Counted from the first letter of the stretch, positions 17,313 to 25,931 are shown. The stretch is 42,634 bases of DNA from Bacillota bacterium (GCA_023388435.1 JAEWGG010000029.1:1-42634); one strand, 5' to 3'. Program-made: numbers and translations. The notes: a model not told the origin generated them from the sequence alone.

Positions 17313-18274
17313 ACCATATTTTTCTCTCAGTGGCCTCTTCCCCGCACATCAAGGACAAGCGCAGCACCAGATCCATCATGCTCGACGTGCTGATCGCCCT
17401 CTTCCCCGCCGTCCTGATGTCCCTCGTCTACTTCGGCAACCGCGCCCTATGGCACTATGTCCTGGGCATCACGGTAGCCGTCTTGTCCGAGTACCTGTGG
17501 AACCACTTCATGAAGAAGCCGCAGACCATCCATGACCTCTCCGCCGCCGTGACAGGCTGCCTCCTGGCCATGAACGTCTCGCCCCTGACCCCCGTCTGGG
17601 TCACCGCCCTCGGCGCAGTCTTCGCGATCATCATTGTCAAAATGATTTTCGGTGGTATCGGACAGAACTTCATCAACCCCGCCCTCGCGGCCCGCGCCTT
17701 CATGATGGCCTCATGGCCCGTCTACATGACGACCTTTACCAACCAGCTGGGACCGGACGCCGTGGCCGGACCGACGCTGCTCTCCGCCCTGCGCCAGGGC
17801 CTCGAGCCGGGCATTGGCGTGCGTGAGCTCCTGCTGGGCCATCCGGGCGGCTGCCTGGGTGAGACCTCTGCCCTGGCCCTGCTCATCGGCGCGGCCTACC
17901 TCATTTTCCGCCGAGTCATCCGCTGGGAGCCGCCGCTGATTTACATGCTGGTCGCCGCCGGGCTCTGTACCCTCTTCGCCCCTGACGGCCTGCTCCAGGG
18001 CAATTTCCTGATCCAGCTCTTTTCAGGCGGCCTGGTGCTCGGGGCCTGCTTCATGGCCAACGATTACAGCACCTCCCCCATGACGCGGCGCGGAGAGATC
18101 TACTACGCCCTGGGCTGCGCCTTCCTGACCTTTGTCATCCGCCGCTTCGGTGGCTACCCCGAGGGTGTGTCCTACTCCATCCTGATTATGAACCTCTTCG
18201 TTCCGCTGATCGATCGCTGGACCATCCCCGTGACTTTTGGAAAGGAGGCCCGGCGTGGCAAAAAAGAAGCTTGA
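17309..18274 (+). CDS. rnfD: Rnf complex subunit RnfD
   Basis: 321 residues from ATG 17309, which follows GAAGGAGG; a longer frame inside rnfC is discounted. About nine or ten membrane segments. It begins with the family pattern SVASSPHIKDKRST. The covalent-FMN motif, normally SGAT, reads AGPT here (in DAVAGPTLLSA); the flavin-accepting Thr is retained but the context is atypical. Membrane core subunit in ion translocation. Its end overlaps the rnfG start by 20 nt. Confidence 0.95.
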   Translation: MNHIFLSVASSPHIKDKRSTRSIMLDVLIALFPAVLMSLVYFGNRALWHYVLGITVAVLSEYLWNHFMKKPQTIHDLSAAVTGCLLAMNVSPLTPVWVTALGAVFAIIIVKMIFGGIGQNFINPALAARAFMMASWPVYMTTFTNQLGPDAVAGPTLLSALRQGLEPGIGVRELLLGHPGGCLGETSALALLIGAAYLIFRRVIRWEPPLIYMLVAAGLCTLFAPDGLLQGNFLIQLFSGGLVLGACFMANDYSTSPMTRRGEIYYALGCAFLTFVIRRFGGYPEGVSYSILIMNLFVPLIDRWTIPVTFGKEARRGKKEA

Positions 18275-18863
18275 TCTCGTCAATCCCAGTGTCTCACTCT
18301 TTTTGATCTGTCTGCTCACCGCCCTCCTGCTCGCCGTGATCAGCGCCGTGACTGAGCCCATTATCCAGGCCCAGAATGCGGCCCGTGAACAGGCCGCCCG
18401 CCAGGAAGTGCTGCCCGCGGCCACAGAATTCGAAGAACTGGAGGCCGGACAGAGCTCGGACAGCTCTGTTGAACTGCTCTCCGTGTACCGCGGACTACAG
18501 AATCAGAAAGCAGTGGGCCATGTGCTCAGTCTGCGCACCAGGGGCTACGGCGGGGCCGTGGACATCATCTGCGCCACGGACAGTGAGGCCCGTATCACCG
18601 GCCTGCGCATCCTCTCGGCCAATGAGACCCCCGGCCTTGGGGCCAAAATCTCAGATTCCAAGTTCTATAGTCAATACGAGGGTAAGGGCGGCGAGAAGGA
18701 GCTTAAAGTCTACCGCGCCGCCGACCAGGGCCGCGACCAGGATCCCAACGCCATTGACGCCATCGCCTCAGCGACCATCAGTACCCGCGCGGTGACCCGG
18801 GCGGCCCAGGAAGCCGTGGCCCAGAGCCTGCGCCTGCTCCAGGCCGAGAAAGGAGGCCAGTGA
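18255..18863 (+). CDS. rnfG: Rnf complex subunit RnfG
   Basis: 202 residues from GTG 18255, chosen because AAAGGAGG lies 6 nt upstream. One N-terminal membrane segment (VSLFLICLLTALLLAVISAV) anchors an extracytoplasmic FMN-binding domain. The covalent FMN site is SATISTRAV near the C-terminus; the middle has GYGGAVDII and ETPGLGAKIS, both family hallmarks. The rnfE ATG overlaps its stop codon. Confidence 0.95.
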   Translation: MAKKKLDLVNPSVSLFLICLLTALLLAVISAVTEPIIQAQNAAREQAARQEVLPAATEFEELEAGQSSDSSVELLSVYRGLQNQKAVGHVLSLRTRGYGGAVDIICATDSEARITGLRILSANETPGLGAKISDSKFYSQYEGKGGEKELKVYRAADQGRDQDPNAIDAIASATISTRAVTRAAQEAVAQSLRLLQAEKGGQ

Positions 18864-19636
18864 TGTCCCCGTCCTCTTCATGGAAAATCCTCAGCAACGG
18901 CTTGTGGAATGAGAATCCCATTCTCCGCCTGGTCCTCGGCACCTGCCCGACCCTCGCCGTCACAACAGCCGCCGTCAACGGCCTCGGCATGGGCCTGGCC
19001 ACCACCTTCGTTCTGACCTGCTCCAACGCGATGATCTCCCTGCTCCGGAAGCTCATTCCGGACAAGGTCCGCATCCCGGCTTACATCACCATCATCGCCG
19101 GCTTTGTGACCATCGTCCAGCTGCTCATGCAGGCCTACCTCCCCCCCCTCTATGAGGCCCTCGGCATCTACATCCCTCTGATTGTCGTAAACTGCGTCAT
19201 CCTCGCCAGGGCCGAGGCCTTTGCCAGCAAGAACCCCATCTTCTCCTCTGTACTCGACGGTATCGGTATGGGCCTGGGCTTCACCTTCGCCCTCACCCTC
19301 ATCGCCGCCTTCCGCGAACTGCTCGGCAACGGCAGCCTCTTCGGCCAGGCCCTGATGAGCGAGTCAGCCAGCCCGGCCCTCATCTTCATCCTGCCTCCTG
19401 GAGGCTTCCTCAGCTTCGGCCTGCTGATCGCCCTGATGAACAAGCTGAAGTTGGTAAAAGTCGACCTGCGCCGCTTCAAGCAGCAGGATGCCCTGCCCCC
19501 TGCGGACAGTCTGACAGCAGACAAGGCCAGCCTCCCCCCTCAGCCGGAGGACAGCCTGCCGCAGCCCGAGCTGAGTCCCGCCCAGCAGGCTGAACTCGCC
19601 CGGGGAGATGGACAGACAAAAGGAGGTAAGGAATAA
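18863..19636 (+). CDS. rnfE: Rnf complex subunit RnfE
   Basis: 257 residues from the ATG at 18863 (GGAGG upstream). Six membrane segments, with ENPILRLVLGTCPTLAVT at the start and the paired half-motifs of the RnfA/RnfE family that hold the membrane [2Fe-2S] cluster (GTCPTLAVT and VVNCVILARAEAF). The last 50 residues are a Pro/Gln/Asp-rich tail not present in most homologs. Its stop overlaps the rnfA ATG by 1 nt. Confidence 0.95.
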   Translation: MSPSSSWKILSNGLWNENPILRLVLGTCPTLAVTTAAVNGLGMGLATTFVLTCSNAMISLLRKLIPDKVRIPAYITIIAGFVTIVQLLMQAYLPPLYEALGIYIPLIVVNCVILARAEAFASKNPIFSSVLDGIGMGLGFTFALTLIAAFRELLGNGSLFGQALMSESASPALIFILPPGGFLSFGLLIALMNKLKLVKVDLRRFKQQDALPPADSLTADKASLPPQPEDSLPQPELSPAQQAELARGDGQTKGGKE

Positions 19637-20217
19637 TGCTCTCTGCCATTTTTGCCGCCTTCATCAGTGCGGTCTTCGTCAACAATGTGGTCCTCGCCCG
19701 CTTCCTGGGCATCTGCCCCTTTCTCGGCGTGTCGCGAAAAATCTCCACAGCCGTGGGCATGGGGGCGGCCGTAACCTTCGTCCTTGGCGTGGCCTCGGCC
19801 TGTACCTGGATGATTCAGCAGTGGATTCTGGAGCCCCTGGGCATGTCCTACCTCCAAACCCTGGCCTTCATTGTAGTCATCGCGGCCCTGGTTCAGTTTG
19901 TGGAACTCTTCCTGCGCAAGACCAGTGCGGGCCTCTATAAGTCGCTCGGTGTCTACCTGCCATTGATCACCACAAACTGCGCCGTGCTGGGCATCTGCAT
20001 CCTGAACATCCAGGATCAGCTGAATCTCCTGATGTCCGTGCTTTATGGCATCTTCTCCGGACTGGGCTTCCTCCTGGCCATCGTCCTCTTCGCGGGCATC
20101 CGTGAGCGCCTTGAAACGGCGGATATCCCCCCCTCGCTTAAGGGCTTTCCCGCCTCGCTCATCGCCGCCTCACTGATCTCCCTGGCCTTCTTTGGCTTCC
20201 AGGGCCTGCGCATTTAA
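19636..20217 (+). CDS. rnfA: Rnf complex subunit RnfA
   Basis: 193 residues, six membrane segments, the usual RnfA length. Cluster-binding half-motifs are VLARFLGICPFLGVS and TTNCAVLGICILN. AAAGGAGG precedes the ATG. With RnfE it forms the pseudosymmetric membrane core that couples electron flow to Na+ or H+ movement. Confidence 0.97.
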   Translation: MLSAIFAAFISAVFVNNVVLARFLGICPFLGVSRKISTAVGMGAAVTFVLGVASACTWMIQQWILEPLGMSYLQTLAFIVVIAALVQFVELFLRKTSAGLYKSLGVYLPLITTNCAVLGICILNIQDQLNLLMSVLYGIFSGLGFLLAIVLFAGIRERLETADIPPSLKGFPASLIAASLISLAFFGFQGLRI

Positions 20218-20232
20218 GGAGGTGAGCTGCTG

Positions 20233-21120
20233 ATGCTATTTCATGTTCATCCCTGTCTCGCCCTGGCCTGGGGGACCATTGGCACAGCCGGTCTGATCAT
20301 GGCCGCCCTGGGCCTCTTCTTCGGCTTCCTCCTCGCCGTCGCCGCCCGTGTCTTCCACGTCGAAACAGATCCCCGTGTCGAAGAAATTCGTCAGGTCCTG
20401 CCCGGCGCAAACTGTGGAGCCTGTGGCCACGTCGGCTGTGACGCCTACGCCCAGGCCGTCGCCGAGGGCAAGGCTCCCTGCGACGCCTGTATCCCCGGCG
20501 GTTCCTCTGTCGCCTCTGAGGTTGCAAGCATCATGGGGCTTGAAGAAGAAGGCGAAAAGGAACGTTACATCGCAGTGGTCCACTGTAATGGCGACTGCCA
20601 CGAAACCCTGGAGAAGTACCACTACATCGGTATCAAAACCTGCCTCGCCGCCGCCAGCCTCTTCAACGGCAACAAGTCCTGTGACTATGGCTGTCTCGGC
20701 CACGGTGACTGTATGCGGGCCTGTCCTTTCGACGCCATCAGTATCGTGAGGGGTATCGCCTACATTGATCCTATCGCCTGCAAGGGCTGTAAGACCTGTG
20801 TAGCCGTCTGCCCCAAGCAGCTGATCTACATGCAGCCCGCCTCGAAGCGCTACTCCGTGCGCTGCCGCAATCCCCGCCCCGGCGGAGAGCTGCGCGACGT
20901 CTGCAACGTCGCCTGCATCGGCTGCCGCAAGTGCGAAAAGGTCTGCCCGAAAAAAACGATTTTCATGCAGGAGTCCGTGGCCGTCATTGACCCGTTCAAC
21001 TGTGTGAACTGTGGCCTCTGCGCCAAAAACTGTCCGACAGCGGCCATCAAGGAACAGAAGGAGCTACGCCCCGTGCGTCCGCCCCGCCGCAATCCCGCTG
21101 CTGTCAAGCCGCAGGCCTGA
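20233..21120 (+). CDS. rnfB: Rnf complex subunit RnfB (ferredoxin-accepting iron-sulfur subunit)
   Basis: 295 residues; AAGGAGGTGA lies 7 nt before the ATG. One N-terminal membrane segment, then the four-Cys domain GANCGACGHVGCDAY...CDACIPGG. Cys-rich ferredoxin modules follow: CMRACP, CKGCKTCVAVCP, CIGCRKCEKVCP and CVNCGLCAKNCP. RnfB takes electrons from reduced ferredoxin. The C-terminus is basic (RPPRRNP). It is the last rnf gene, with a terminator 22 nt downstream. Confidence 0.97.
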   Translation: MLFHVHPCLALAWGTIGTAGLIMAALGLFFGFLLAVAARVFHVETDPRVEEIRQVLPGANCGACGHVGCDAYAQAVAEGKAPCDACIPGGSSVASEVASIMGLEEEGEKERYIAVVHCNGDCHETLEKYHYIGIKTCLAAASLFNGNKSCDYGCLGHGDCMRACPFDAISIVRGIAYIDPIACKGCKTCVAVCPKQLIYMQPASKRYSVRCRNPRPGGELRDVCNVACIGCRKCEKVCPKKTIFMQESVAVIDPFNCVNCGLCAKNCPTAAIKEQKELRPVRPPRRNPAAVKPQA

Positions 21121-21141
21121 GTCCTGGCAGAGAAAAACTGG

Positions 21142-21176
21142 AGGCTGGCTCCCCTGGTGGGGACCAGCCTTTTTTT
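21142..21176 (+). terminator. Intrinsic terminator of the rnf operon
   Basis: AGGCTGG and CCCC pair with GGGG and CCAGCCT across a 4-nt loop, followed by seven T. Confidence 0.9.
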
Positions 21177-21278
21177 GTAGGAAAAGAAGCTTGATTCTAA
21201 TCCGGCAAAAGATCCGGACCCTCTGGTGACACAGGATTATAGATTATAATAGGCCGAAAACAAGCAACGGAGCTATTC

Positions 21279-22634
21279 ATGGAGCACACAAAATCGATGA
21301 CCGAAGGTCATCCGCTCAAACTCATCCTGTATTTTGCCCTCCCCCTCATCCTCGCGAACCTGGGCCAGCAGCTTTTCCAGATCGTCGACGCCGTCATCCT
21401 AGGCCAGGGCGTAGGCGTGAGAGGCCTCTCCGCAGTGGGCGCAGGCGACTGGGCCTATTTCTTGCCGCTCTGGTCTGTCACGGCCCTCACCCAGGGACTC
21501 GCCATTCCCATCTCCCACGCCTTCGGAGAGAAGAATCTTGTCAAGCTCCGCCGCCTTGTGGGCACAAGCGCCCTGCTCTCTGTCGCCTCTTCCCTCCTAT
21601 TTGTCCTCGTCTTTCTCCTGGTCTTAAGCCCCCTGCTGCAGGTCCTAAACACGCCCGCCGATATCTTCTCGGATACCCGAGCCTATCTCGCAATTATGTA
21701 CTTGGGGCTTCTTATCGTGACGGCCTACAATATGGCCGGATCCGTTTTACGCGCCCTGGGAGATAGTCGCTCACCCTTTATCGCCATCCTTGTGGCCGCC
21801 ATCAGCAATATTGCTCTCGACTGCCTCTTTATTTTCGGCTTTCACTGGGGCGTTGCCGGGGCGGCAGCCGCAACCGTGATCGCCCAGGCCTCCGCTCTGA
21901 TCTACTGTCTCATCTCCCTGAAGCGCATCCCCTTCTTAGCGCTCAAGCCCGACGATTTTCGGCCGCGCTGGGAGCTTGTCAAAGAAGCCCTGCGCATGGG
22001 GAGCACCCTCTGTGTCCAGCACGCCTTCATAGGCCTTGGAGGCATTTTGTTCCAATCCGCCATCAACCTGCAAGGAAGCGCCTTCATCGCCGGCTTCACC
22101 GCCGTCAATAAAATTTTTGGTCTCCTGGAATCTTCCGCCATTTCCATGGGGCACGCGGTCACGACCTTCGTCGCACAAAATCGTGGGGCGAGAAAGCCCG
22201 AACGCATTCGCCAAGGCGTCAAGCAAAGCGCCTTTTTCTCCCTGCTCATCGCAGTCTTCATCGCCGTCATGATGTTTCTTCTCGGCTACTTCATCATCTC
22301 ACTGTTTGTCGAAAAACAAAGCGGCCAATTTGACGAGGTGATGCGCGCCGCCATGAACTACCTCCACGCCATCTCCCTCTTCCTGCCCACGCTTTATATT
22401 CTCTTCATCACAAGGAGCATGCTGCAGGGCCTGGGCCAAATTGTTATTCCCTTTTTGGCGGGCTTCTTAGAATTCCTTGCCCGCGGCAGCGCCGCCCTGG
22501 TCTTTTTTCCGCTCTGGGGTCCTGACGTCCTGTACTACACAGAGCCCTTTGCCTGGATTGCAGCAGTCTTAAGCCTCATTCCTGCGACGATCTTCAGCTT
22601 CCACCAGATGAAGCGGGACAGCTTTGTGATGTAA
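21279..22634 (+). CDS. MATE family multidrug/cation exporter
   Basis: 451 residues, twelve hydrophobic segments in two similar halves. The start MTEGHPLKLILYFALPLILANLG (in part) and GQGVGVRGLSAVGAGDW match the NorM/DinF MATE pattern (PxxxxNxxQ-type first helix, LSAVG), and ALGDSRSPF is the typical loop. It exports cationic compounds by H+ or Na+ antiport. The upstream site is weak (CGGAG). TATAAT occurs at about 21245-21250. It is the last gene with core-like GC content before the AT-rich island. Confidence 0.92.
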   Translation: MEHTKSMTEGHPLKLILYFALPLILANLGQQLFQIVDAVILGQGVGVRGLSAVGAGDWAYFLPLWSVTALTQGLAIPISHAFGEKNLVKLRRLVGTSALLSVASSLLFVLVFLLVLSPLLQVLNTPADIFSDTRAYLAIMYLGLLIVTAYNMAGSVLRALGDSRSPFIAILVAAISNIALDCLFIFGFHWGVAGAAAATVIAQASALIYCLISLKRIPFLALKPDDFRPRWELVKEALRMGSTLCVQHAFIGLGGILFQSAINLQGSAFIAGFTAVNKIFGLLESSAISMGHAVTTFVAQNRGARKPERIRQGVKQSAFFSLLIAVFIAVMMFLLGYFIISLFVEKQSGQFDEVMRAAMNYLHAISLFLPTLYILFITRSMLQGLGQIVIPFLAGFLEFLARGSAALVFFPLWGPDVLYYTEPFAWIAAVLSLIPATIFSFHQMKRDSFVM

Positions 22635-22706
22635 GGCTTGTCATGCTGGGGGGATGATTTATGTATACAGTAACACTTAATTGAATTTAAGATTAAGGAG
22701 ATAGAT

Positions 22707-23042
22707 ATGAGTGGTCTTTTGAAAGATGACTTGCTTAATGAAATTCGTGTTGAAATTTCGTGGCTTAAAACTGCTGTAGCCGACATATGTGACGAACTGA
22801 ATCTATCATCCTATGTAAACTGCCTGATAAAAAACCATGTTGAACCCGAAGAAGCCGCCGCTATCGAACGCGTAATTTTCCAAGAATTTAAAGACTTAAA
22901 CCAATTATCTTTTGAAGATCTCCGGTCTAGGATAATTGCCTCTTTTGAAGCATCTTATCATAAGACTTGGGATCTCCCAGATCATTTGCTTGAAGAACTG
23001 ATTCAACTAAAGACATCGGAATTAAAAGGAGATACAATCTAG
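22707..23042 (+). CDS. Hypothetical helical protein, first gene of the AT-rich island
   Basis: 111 residues with AAGGAGA 6 nt before the ATG, and a terminator 33 nt after the stop. Almost entirely amphipathic helix, acidic, no membrane segment or known motif (LLKDDLLNEIRVEISWLKTA; EPEEAAAIERVIF). Its AT-rich codon use contrasts with the MATE gene 72 nt upstream. No function assigned. Confidence 0.65.
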   Translation: MSGLLKDDLLNEIRVEISWLKTAVADICDELNLSSYVNCLIKNHVEPEEAAAIERVIFQEFKDLNQLSFEDLRSRIIASFEASYHKTWDLPDHLLEELIQLKTSELKGDTI

Positions 23043-23074
23043 CTCCAAAACACCATATAAAACAAATCAAGTCA

Positions 23075-23168
23075 GCACTCACTTCTGTGGGTGCTTTTTT
23101 ATTGCCCAAAGGAGGCCCTGTGAACCTATTTTCTAAGCTCTTTCGCTCACGTGACAAGCCGAAGGAAC
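23075..23168 (+). repeat. Direct repeat copy 1: terminator plus start of portal gene
   Basis: About 94 nt nearly identical to 23838-23931. It begins with a hairpin (GCACTCAC / GTGGGTGC) and TTTTTT at 23095-23100, then a Shine-Dalgarno and the first 15 codons of a phage portal gene. The hairpin also serves as terminator for the 22707-23042 gene. Confidence 0.8.
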
Positions 23169-23173
23169 CTTAG
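23120..23173 (+). pseudogene. Start fragment of an HK97-type phage portal gene (copy 1)
   Basis: GTG preceded by AAAGGAGG encodes VNLFSKLFRSRDKPKEP and stops. The same first 15 residues occur at 23882 ahead of a recognisable portal segment. It is a truncated relic. Confidence 0.6.
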
Positions 23174-23239
23174 TCGCTTTTCGACGGGTGAAAGGACTGA
23201 TTTTGTTTTTAAAAATTTTTCCATGTCTTCAAGAACCTG

Positions 23240-23268
23240 TTGACACCTTCTGTTTGTAAGAGTTCAAT
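23240..23268 (+). promoter_or_regulatory. Candidate promoter of XRE unit A
   Basis: TTGACA (23240-23245), 17-nt spacer, TTCAAT. The homologous unit B has TTGACA at 41328 with a 17-nt spacer and TACAAA. Conservation of the -35 in both copies supports a promoter. Confidence 0.45.
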
Positions 23269-23322
23269 GAAGTTGGGTTGAAGATGATAGACCGAAAGTA
23301 TCGCACGAAAGGAGTAAGTTCA

Positions 23323-23463
23323 ATGAAGAATTTGGTTCGAGAATACCGTGAAGCAAATAGCCTGACACAGTACCAACTGGCCAAGCTCGTTGGTCTTACT
23401 CTAAGAGGAATTCTCACTCTAGAAAAAGGTGGATCCTTCTCGGTACAAAAACTTGGTGGCTAG
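23323..23463 (+). pseudogene. XRE-family helix-turn-helix regulator, truncated (unit A)
   Basis: 46 residues from an ATG with GAAAGGAG 7 nt upstream. REYREANSLTQYQLAKLVGL is the first half of a Cro/C1-type HTH (PF01381-like) of the small 'LTQ..LA..VGLTRRGI' type, followed by LTLEKG. It then diverges into a short unrelated tail and stops, so the end of the HTH and the C-terminal LEELF segment seen in unit B (41410-41691) are missing. It may be nonfunctional. Confidence 0.65.
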
Positions 23464-23559
23464 TTGCTACAAGAATTGATGCTAATAATCAGGGAAGAGG
23501 AGTATATATAGGTGTAACGTGACTTCTCTTCTTTGATGTTGAATCTCAATAAGGAGGTA

Positions 23560-23733
23560 ATGATCATGCCTGCCCGAATTATACGCATAGTACTCATTGT
23601 TCTAGCAATATGTACCATTGCAGTTAGCGTTCTGGCTTTAGTTAAAGTAGCCCCAACTTTTTTAGCCGTGCTGCTTGGAACAATAACTGCTATTCTAGCC
23701 TTATGTAATGACTATCTTATAGATAAGCGTTAA
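23560..23733 (+). CDS. Small two-segment membrane protein
   Basis: 57 residues from ATG 23560 (55 from ATG 23566); AAGGAGG is immediately upstream and supports the second ATG slightly better. Residues about 5-25 and 30-48 are hydrophobic (IVLIVLAICTIAVSVLALV; FLAVLLGTITAILALC), ending in a basic DYLIDKR. Length and layout are like small phage holins or stress peptides, but nothing more specific can be said. It is set between phage relics. Confidence 0.6.
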   Translation: MIMPARIIRIVLIVLAICTIAVSVLALVKVAPTFLAVLLGTITAILALCNDYLIDKR

Positions 23734-23749
23734 AGGACACAGAGATAAC

Positions 23750-23828
23750 AAATAACCAGTGTACACATCTTGTATCTAGAGAAATTAACGATATACCGGA
23801 TGTGTACTTAAAAGCACACTGGTCATTT
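23750..23828. repeat. Large interrupted inverted repeat
   Basis: AAATAACCAGTGT (23750-23762) is mirrored by ACACTGGTCATTT (23816-23828), and GTACACATC (23761-23769) by GATGTGTAC (23799-23807). The nested arms give a 79-nt structure with an AT-rich loop. It follows the small membrane gene stop by 16 nt. It may be a protein-binding site, an excised element scar or a folded RNA. Confidence 0.6.
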
Positions 23829-23837
23829 GCTTCTCAG

Positions 23838-23931
23838 GCACTCACTTCTGTGGGTGCTTTTTTATTGTCAAAAAGGGCCTTATGAACCTATTTTCTAGGC
23901 TCTTTCGCTCACGTGACAAGCCGAAGAACTT
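23838..23931 (+). repeat. Direct repeat copy 2: terminator plus start of portal gene
   Basis: Nearly identical to 23075-23168. The hairpin-plus-T run here spans 23838-23863 and can end transcription of the small membrane gene. Confidence 0.8.
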
Positions 23932-24119
23932 CACGCACCAGTACGAGAACAACAAGCATCTTTAGCCAAGGCGTAAACGCCAGATCAGCGATGCAAATGA
24001 CAGCGGTCTATGCTTGCGTCAGAGTGCTTGCGGAATCCATTGCAAGCTTACCGCTCCATGTCTATCTAACACCACAACAAGAACGCTACACTCACAAAAG
24101 AGAACGCATTTTTGACTAA
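23882..24119 (+). pseudogene. HK97-type phage portal gene, frameshifted and truncated (copy 2)
   Basis: ATG at 23882 gives MNLFSRLFRSRDKPKNFTHQ and stops after 27 codons. Another frame then reads ARSAMQMTAVYACVRVLAES and IASLPLHVYL, the highly conserved N-terminal region of HK97-family portal proteins. It ends at TAA 24117-24119 after about 70 codons, where a full portal has about 400. This is prophage debris. Confidence 0.85.
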
Positions 24120-24197
24120 GTGTTGTCTGGCTGCTGAAATACCGTGTTTATCTGGGGTTCAGGCGATTCGGGAAGATTAGGTTTAGGGGTAGTTGGT
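24065..24197 (+). repeat. Direct repeat flanking the OLD+Abi cassette, left copy
   Basis: About 130 nt starting TCTAACACCACAA and running through CCGTGTTTATCTGGG, roughly 80% identical by eye to 27489-27618. Each copy is followed within about 50-140 nt by the same terminator hairpin (AGCCCCTC...GAGGGGCT). Confidence 0.8.
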
Positions 24198-24225
24198 GCG
24201 TGATGCGTTTAGCAGGCATCGAGCG

Positions 24226-24253
24226 TGAAAAGCCCCTCTGATGCTGAGGGGCT
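24226..24253 (-). terminator. Intrinsic terminator of the OLD nuclease gene
   Basis: AGCCCCTC (24231-24238) pairs with GAGGGGCT (24246-24253); on the minus strand it is followed by TTTT. It lies 40 nt beyond the stop codon. Confidence 0.8.
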
Positions 24254-24293
24254 GGGATGGGATAGATAATAATAGATACACCTCTTGGTTGGC

Positions 24294-25931
24294 TCAGAGA
24301 AGCTTTAGCAACTCAAGATCATTTTTCAATTCAAAGATGAAATCTGGTATCTCGCAACTATTACTAGCGATGTACTTTGCTATCCCAGGTTTGCTCTTAA
24401 TAAGGTGTTCTTCTTTTGCTACTTTCTGTAGCTCCTCATATTCATCAAGGTTCTCACGTAAGTAGTTCTCAAAATCTTTTCCGAAATAGGCAAAAACCAT
24501 ACGCGATGTAAATTGACTAGGATCTAACACCCAATCCTCTTTGTAATTCTTATCCGACTTACATTGTTTTATGACCTTCGAGAATAGATTGTCATTAACT
24601 TTGGAATCGCAATCAGCGTCAAAGAGTAAATATGTCATATAGCCATATGCTTTATATATTCTCCAAAGGAGAGGGATATTGTTTTTTCCACCACTACCTA
24701 CTATTTCGATGCCCTCTTTAGGCAAATAAAAACCTATTCTTTTAAATAGCACGGGTAGAGCATAAAGTTCAGTTTGCCCTTCTACAAGTAAAACCACATC
24801 TGCAAACAGTCCTCTTAATTGTTCTGACGTCAAACGGGTCGAGAAGTACTCACATATGTTTTCCTCTGTGACCAACTGCGCATCGACACCTGTTTCTATA
24901 CAAAATTGGCATAAGTCCCTCGGGAAAATCTGACTAGCAGAAGTTATACCTCCATCCTTATAGACTCTTACTAGTCCATCTAGATTTCTAAAATCAAGGA
25001 AATCACTCGAGTGTGTTGAGATCACGACTTGTATGCCTGCCTGGCATAATTCATCGATATACTCCTTTAACCACTTCTGAGCCAAGGGATGCAAGTGTGC
25101 TTCTGGTTCTTCGATGATAAGTACAAAGCTTTCCCCACCGAACGTTTCCATATATGCTTTAACAAAGGCCATTAAAAGGATTTGCTGTTCTCCCGTACCA
25201 AACTCACCAAAGCTACGAATTTGATCTTGTTCTTTAGCGTAAATTCGCATTGATTTTGCATAATTTGTGGGATCATATGCAGAAAAATCAACATCTAAAG
25301 AATGAACGAATCCACTAACTGAATGTTTAACCGAATTTTGAAATACATCAAAAAACTGTTTGAATTCTTTTGACCCGCCGAATACTTCTTTTATCTCTCT
25401 GAAGATAAGGGATAGTTTATTCCTGCTTTCATCCCCTAGACTATCATGAACTCTGCGAGAAAATTTACTCAGGAGAGAATAGCTGCTTGAATAATTGAAC
25501 TCACTAAATAAATTTCTTACTGCATCAATCATAAATGACTGACATTGTCTACGATCTTCCTGTCTAATGTAGAGTTTATTACCACTAGTATCGCAAAAAT
25601 ATTTAGCATCTTTTGCTTCGCCTTTATTAAGATGCAGTTCAACTGTAGTAATTCCTTCATTACTCTTATACGAATAGTAGTATGTGGCATCAAATGAAGC
25701 AGTCAGGATAGTCTCTGGATATTCTTGGGGATTTCTCATGAAAAAGTCGTTATCTTTCATATCCGTGTAAGTGGGGTATTTTTCACCAAGAAAAATATTA
25801 AGAGCTGATAACAAGTTAGATTTACCAGCGTTGTTTGGGCCGAACAAAATTAGTGGCTTATTTTTAGGAAAGGTAAGCGTCACCTCCTCTATTGATCTAT
25901 AATGTTGCACTCTAAATTCTTCAATCCTCAC
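24294..25931 (-). CDS. OLD-family ATP-dependent nuclease (AAA ATPase plus TOPRIM)
   Basis: 545 residues from a GTG at 25931 (AGGATAG upstream); an in-frame TTG six codons earlier is the alternative. The SMC/ABC-type ATPase begins VQHYRSIEEVTL with Walker A GPNNAGKSNLLS (about residue 30), signature-like FGTGEQQILLMAF and Walker B FVLIIEEPEAHLHP. The TOPRIM domain has VVLLVEGQTEL (about residue 380) and LLFDADCDSK (about 440). OLD nucleases act in phage defence, for example P2 OLD, and as GajA with a UvrD-type helicase GajB. No helicase is next to this gene, so it looks like a stand-alone class 1 OLD. Neighbouring Abi gene and flanking direct repeats suggest a defence cassette. Confidence 0.88.
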   Translation of the reverse strand: MRIEEFRVQHYRSIEEVTLTFPKNKPLILFGPNNAGKSNLLSALNIFLGEKYPTYTDMKDNDFFMRNPQEYPETILTASFDATYYYSYKSNEGITTVELHLNKGEAKDAKYFCDTSGNKLYIRQEDRRQCQSFMIDAVRNLFSEFNYSSSYSLLSKFSRRVHDSLGDESRNKLSLIFREIKEVFGGSKEFKQFFDVFQNSVKHSVSGFVHSLDVDFSAYDPTNYAKSMRIYAKEQDQIRSFGEFGTGEQQILLMAFVKAYMETFGGESFVLIIEEPEAHLHPLAQKWLKEYIDELCQAGIQVVISTHSSDFLDFRNLDGLVRVYKDGGITSASQIFPRDLCQFCIETGVDAQLVTEENICEYFSTRLTSEQLRGLFADVVLLVEGQTELYALPVLFKRIGFYLPKEGIEIVGSGGKNNIPLLWRIYKAYGYMTYLLFDADCDSKVNDNLFSKVIKQCKSDKNYKEDWVLDPSQFTSRMVFAYFGKDFENYLRENLDEYEELQKVAKEEHLIKSKPGIAKYIASNSCEIPDFIFELKNDLELLKLL

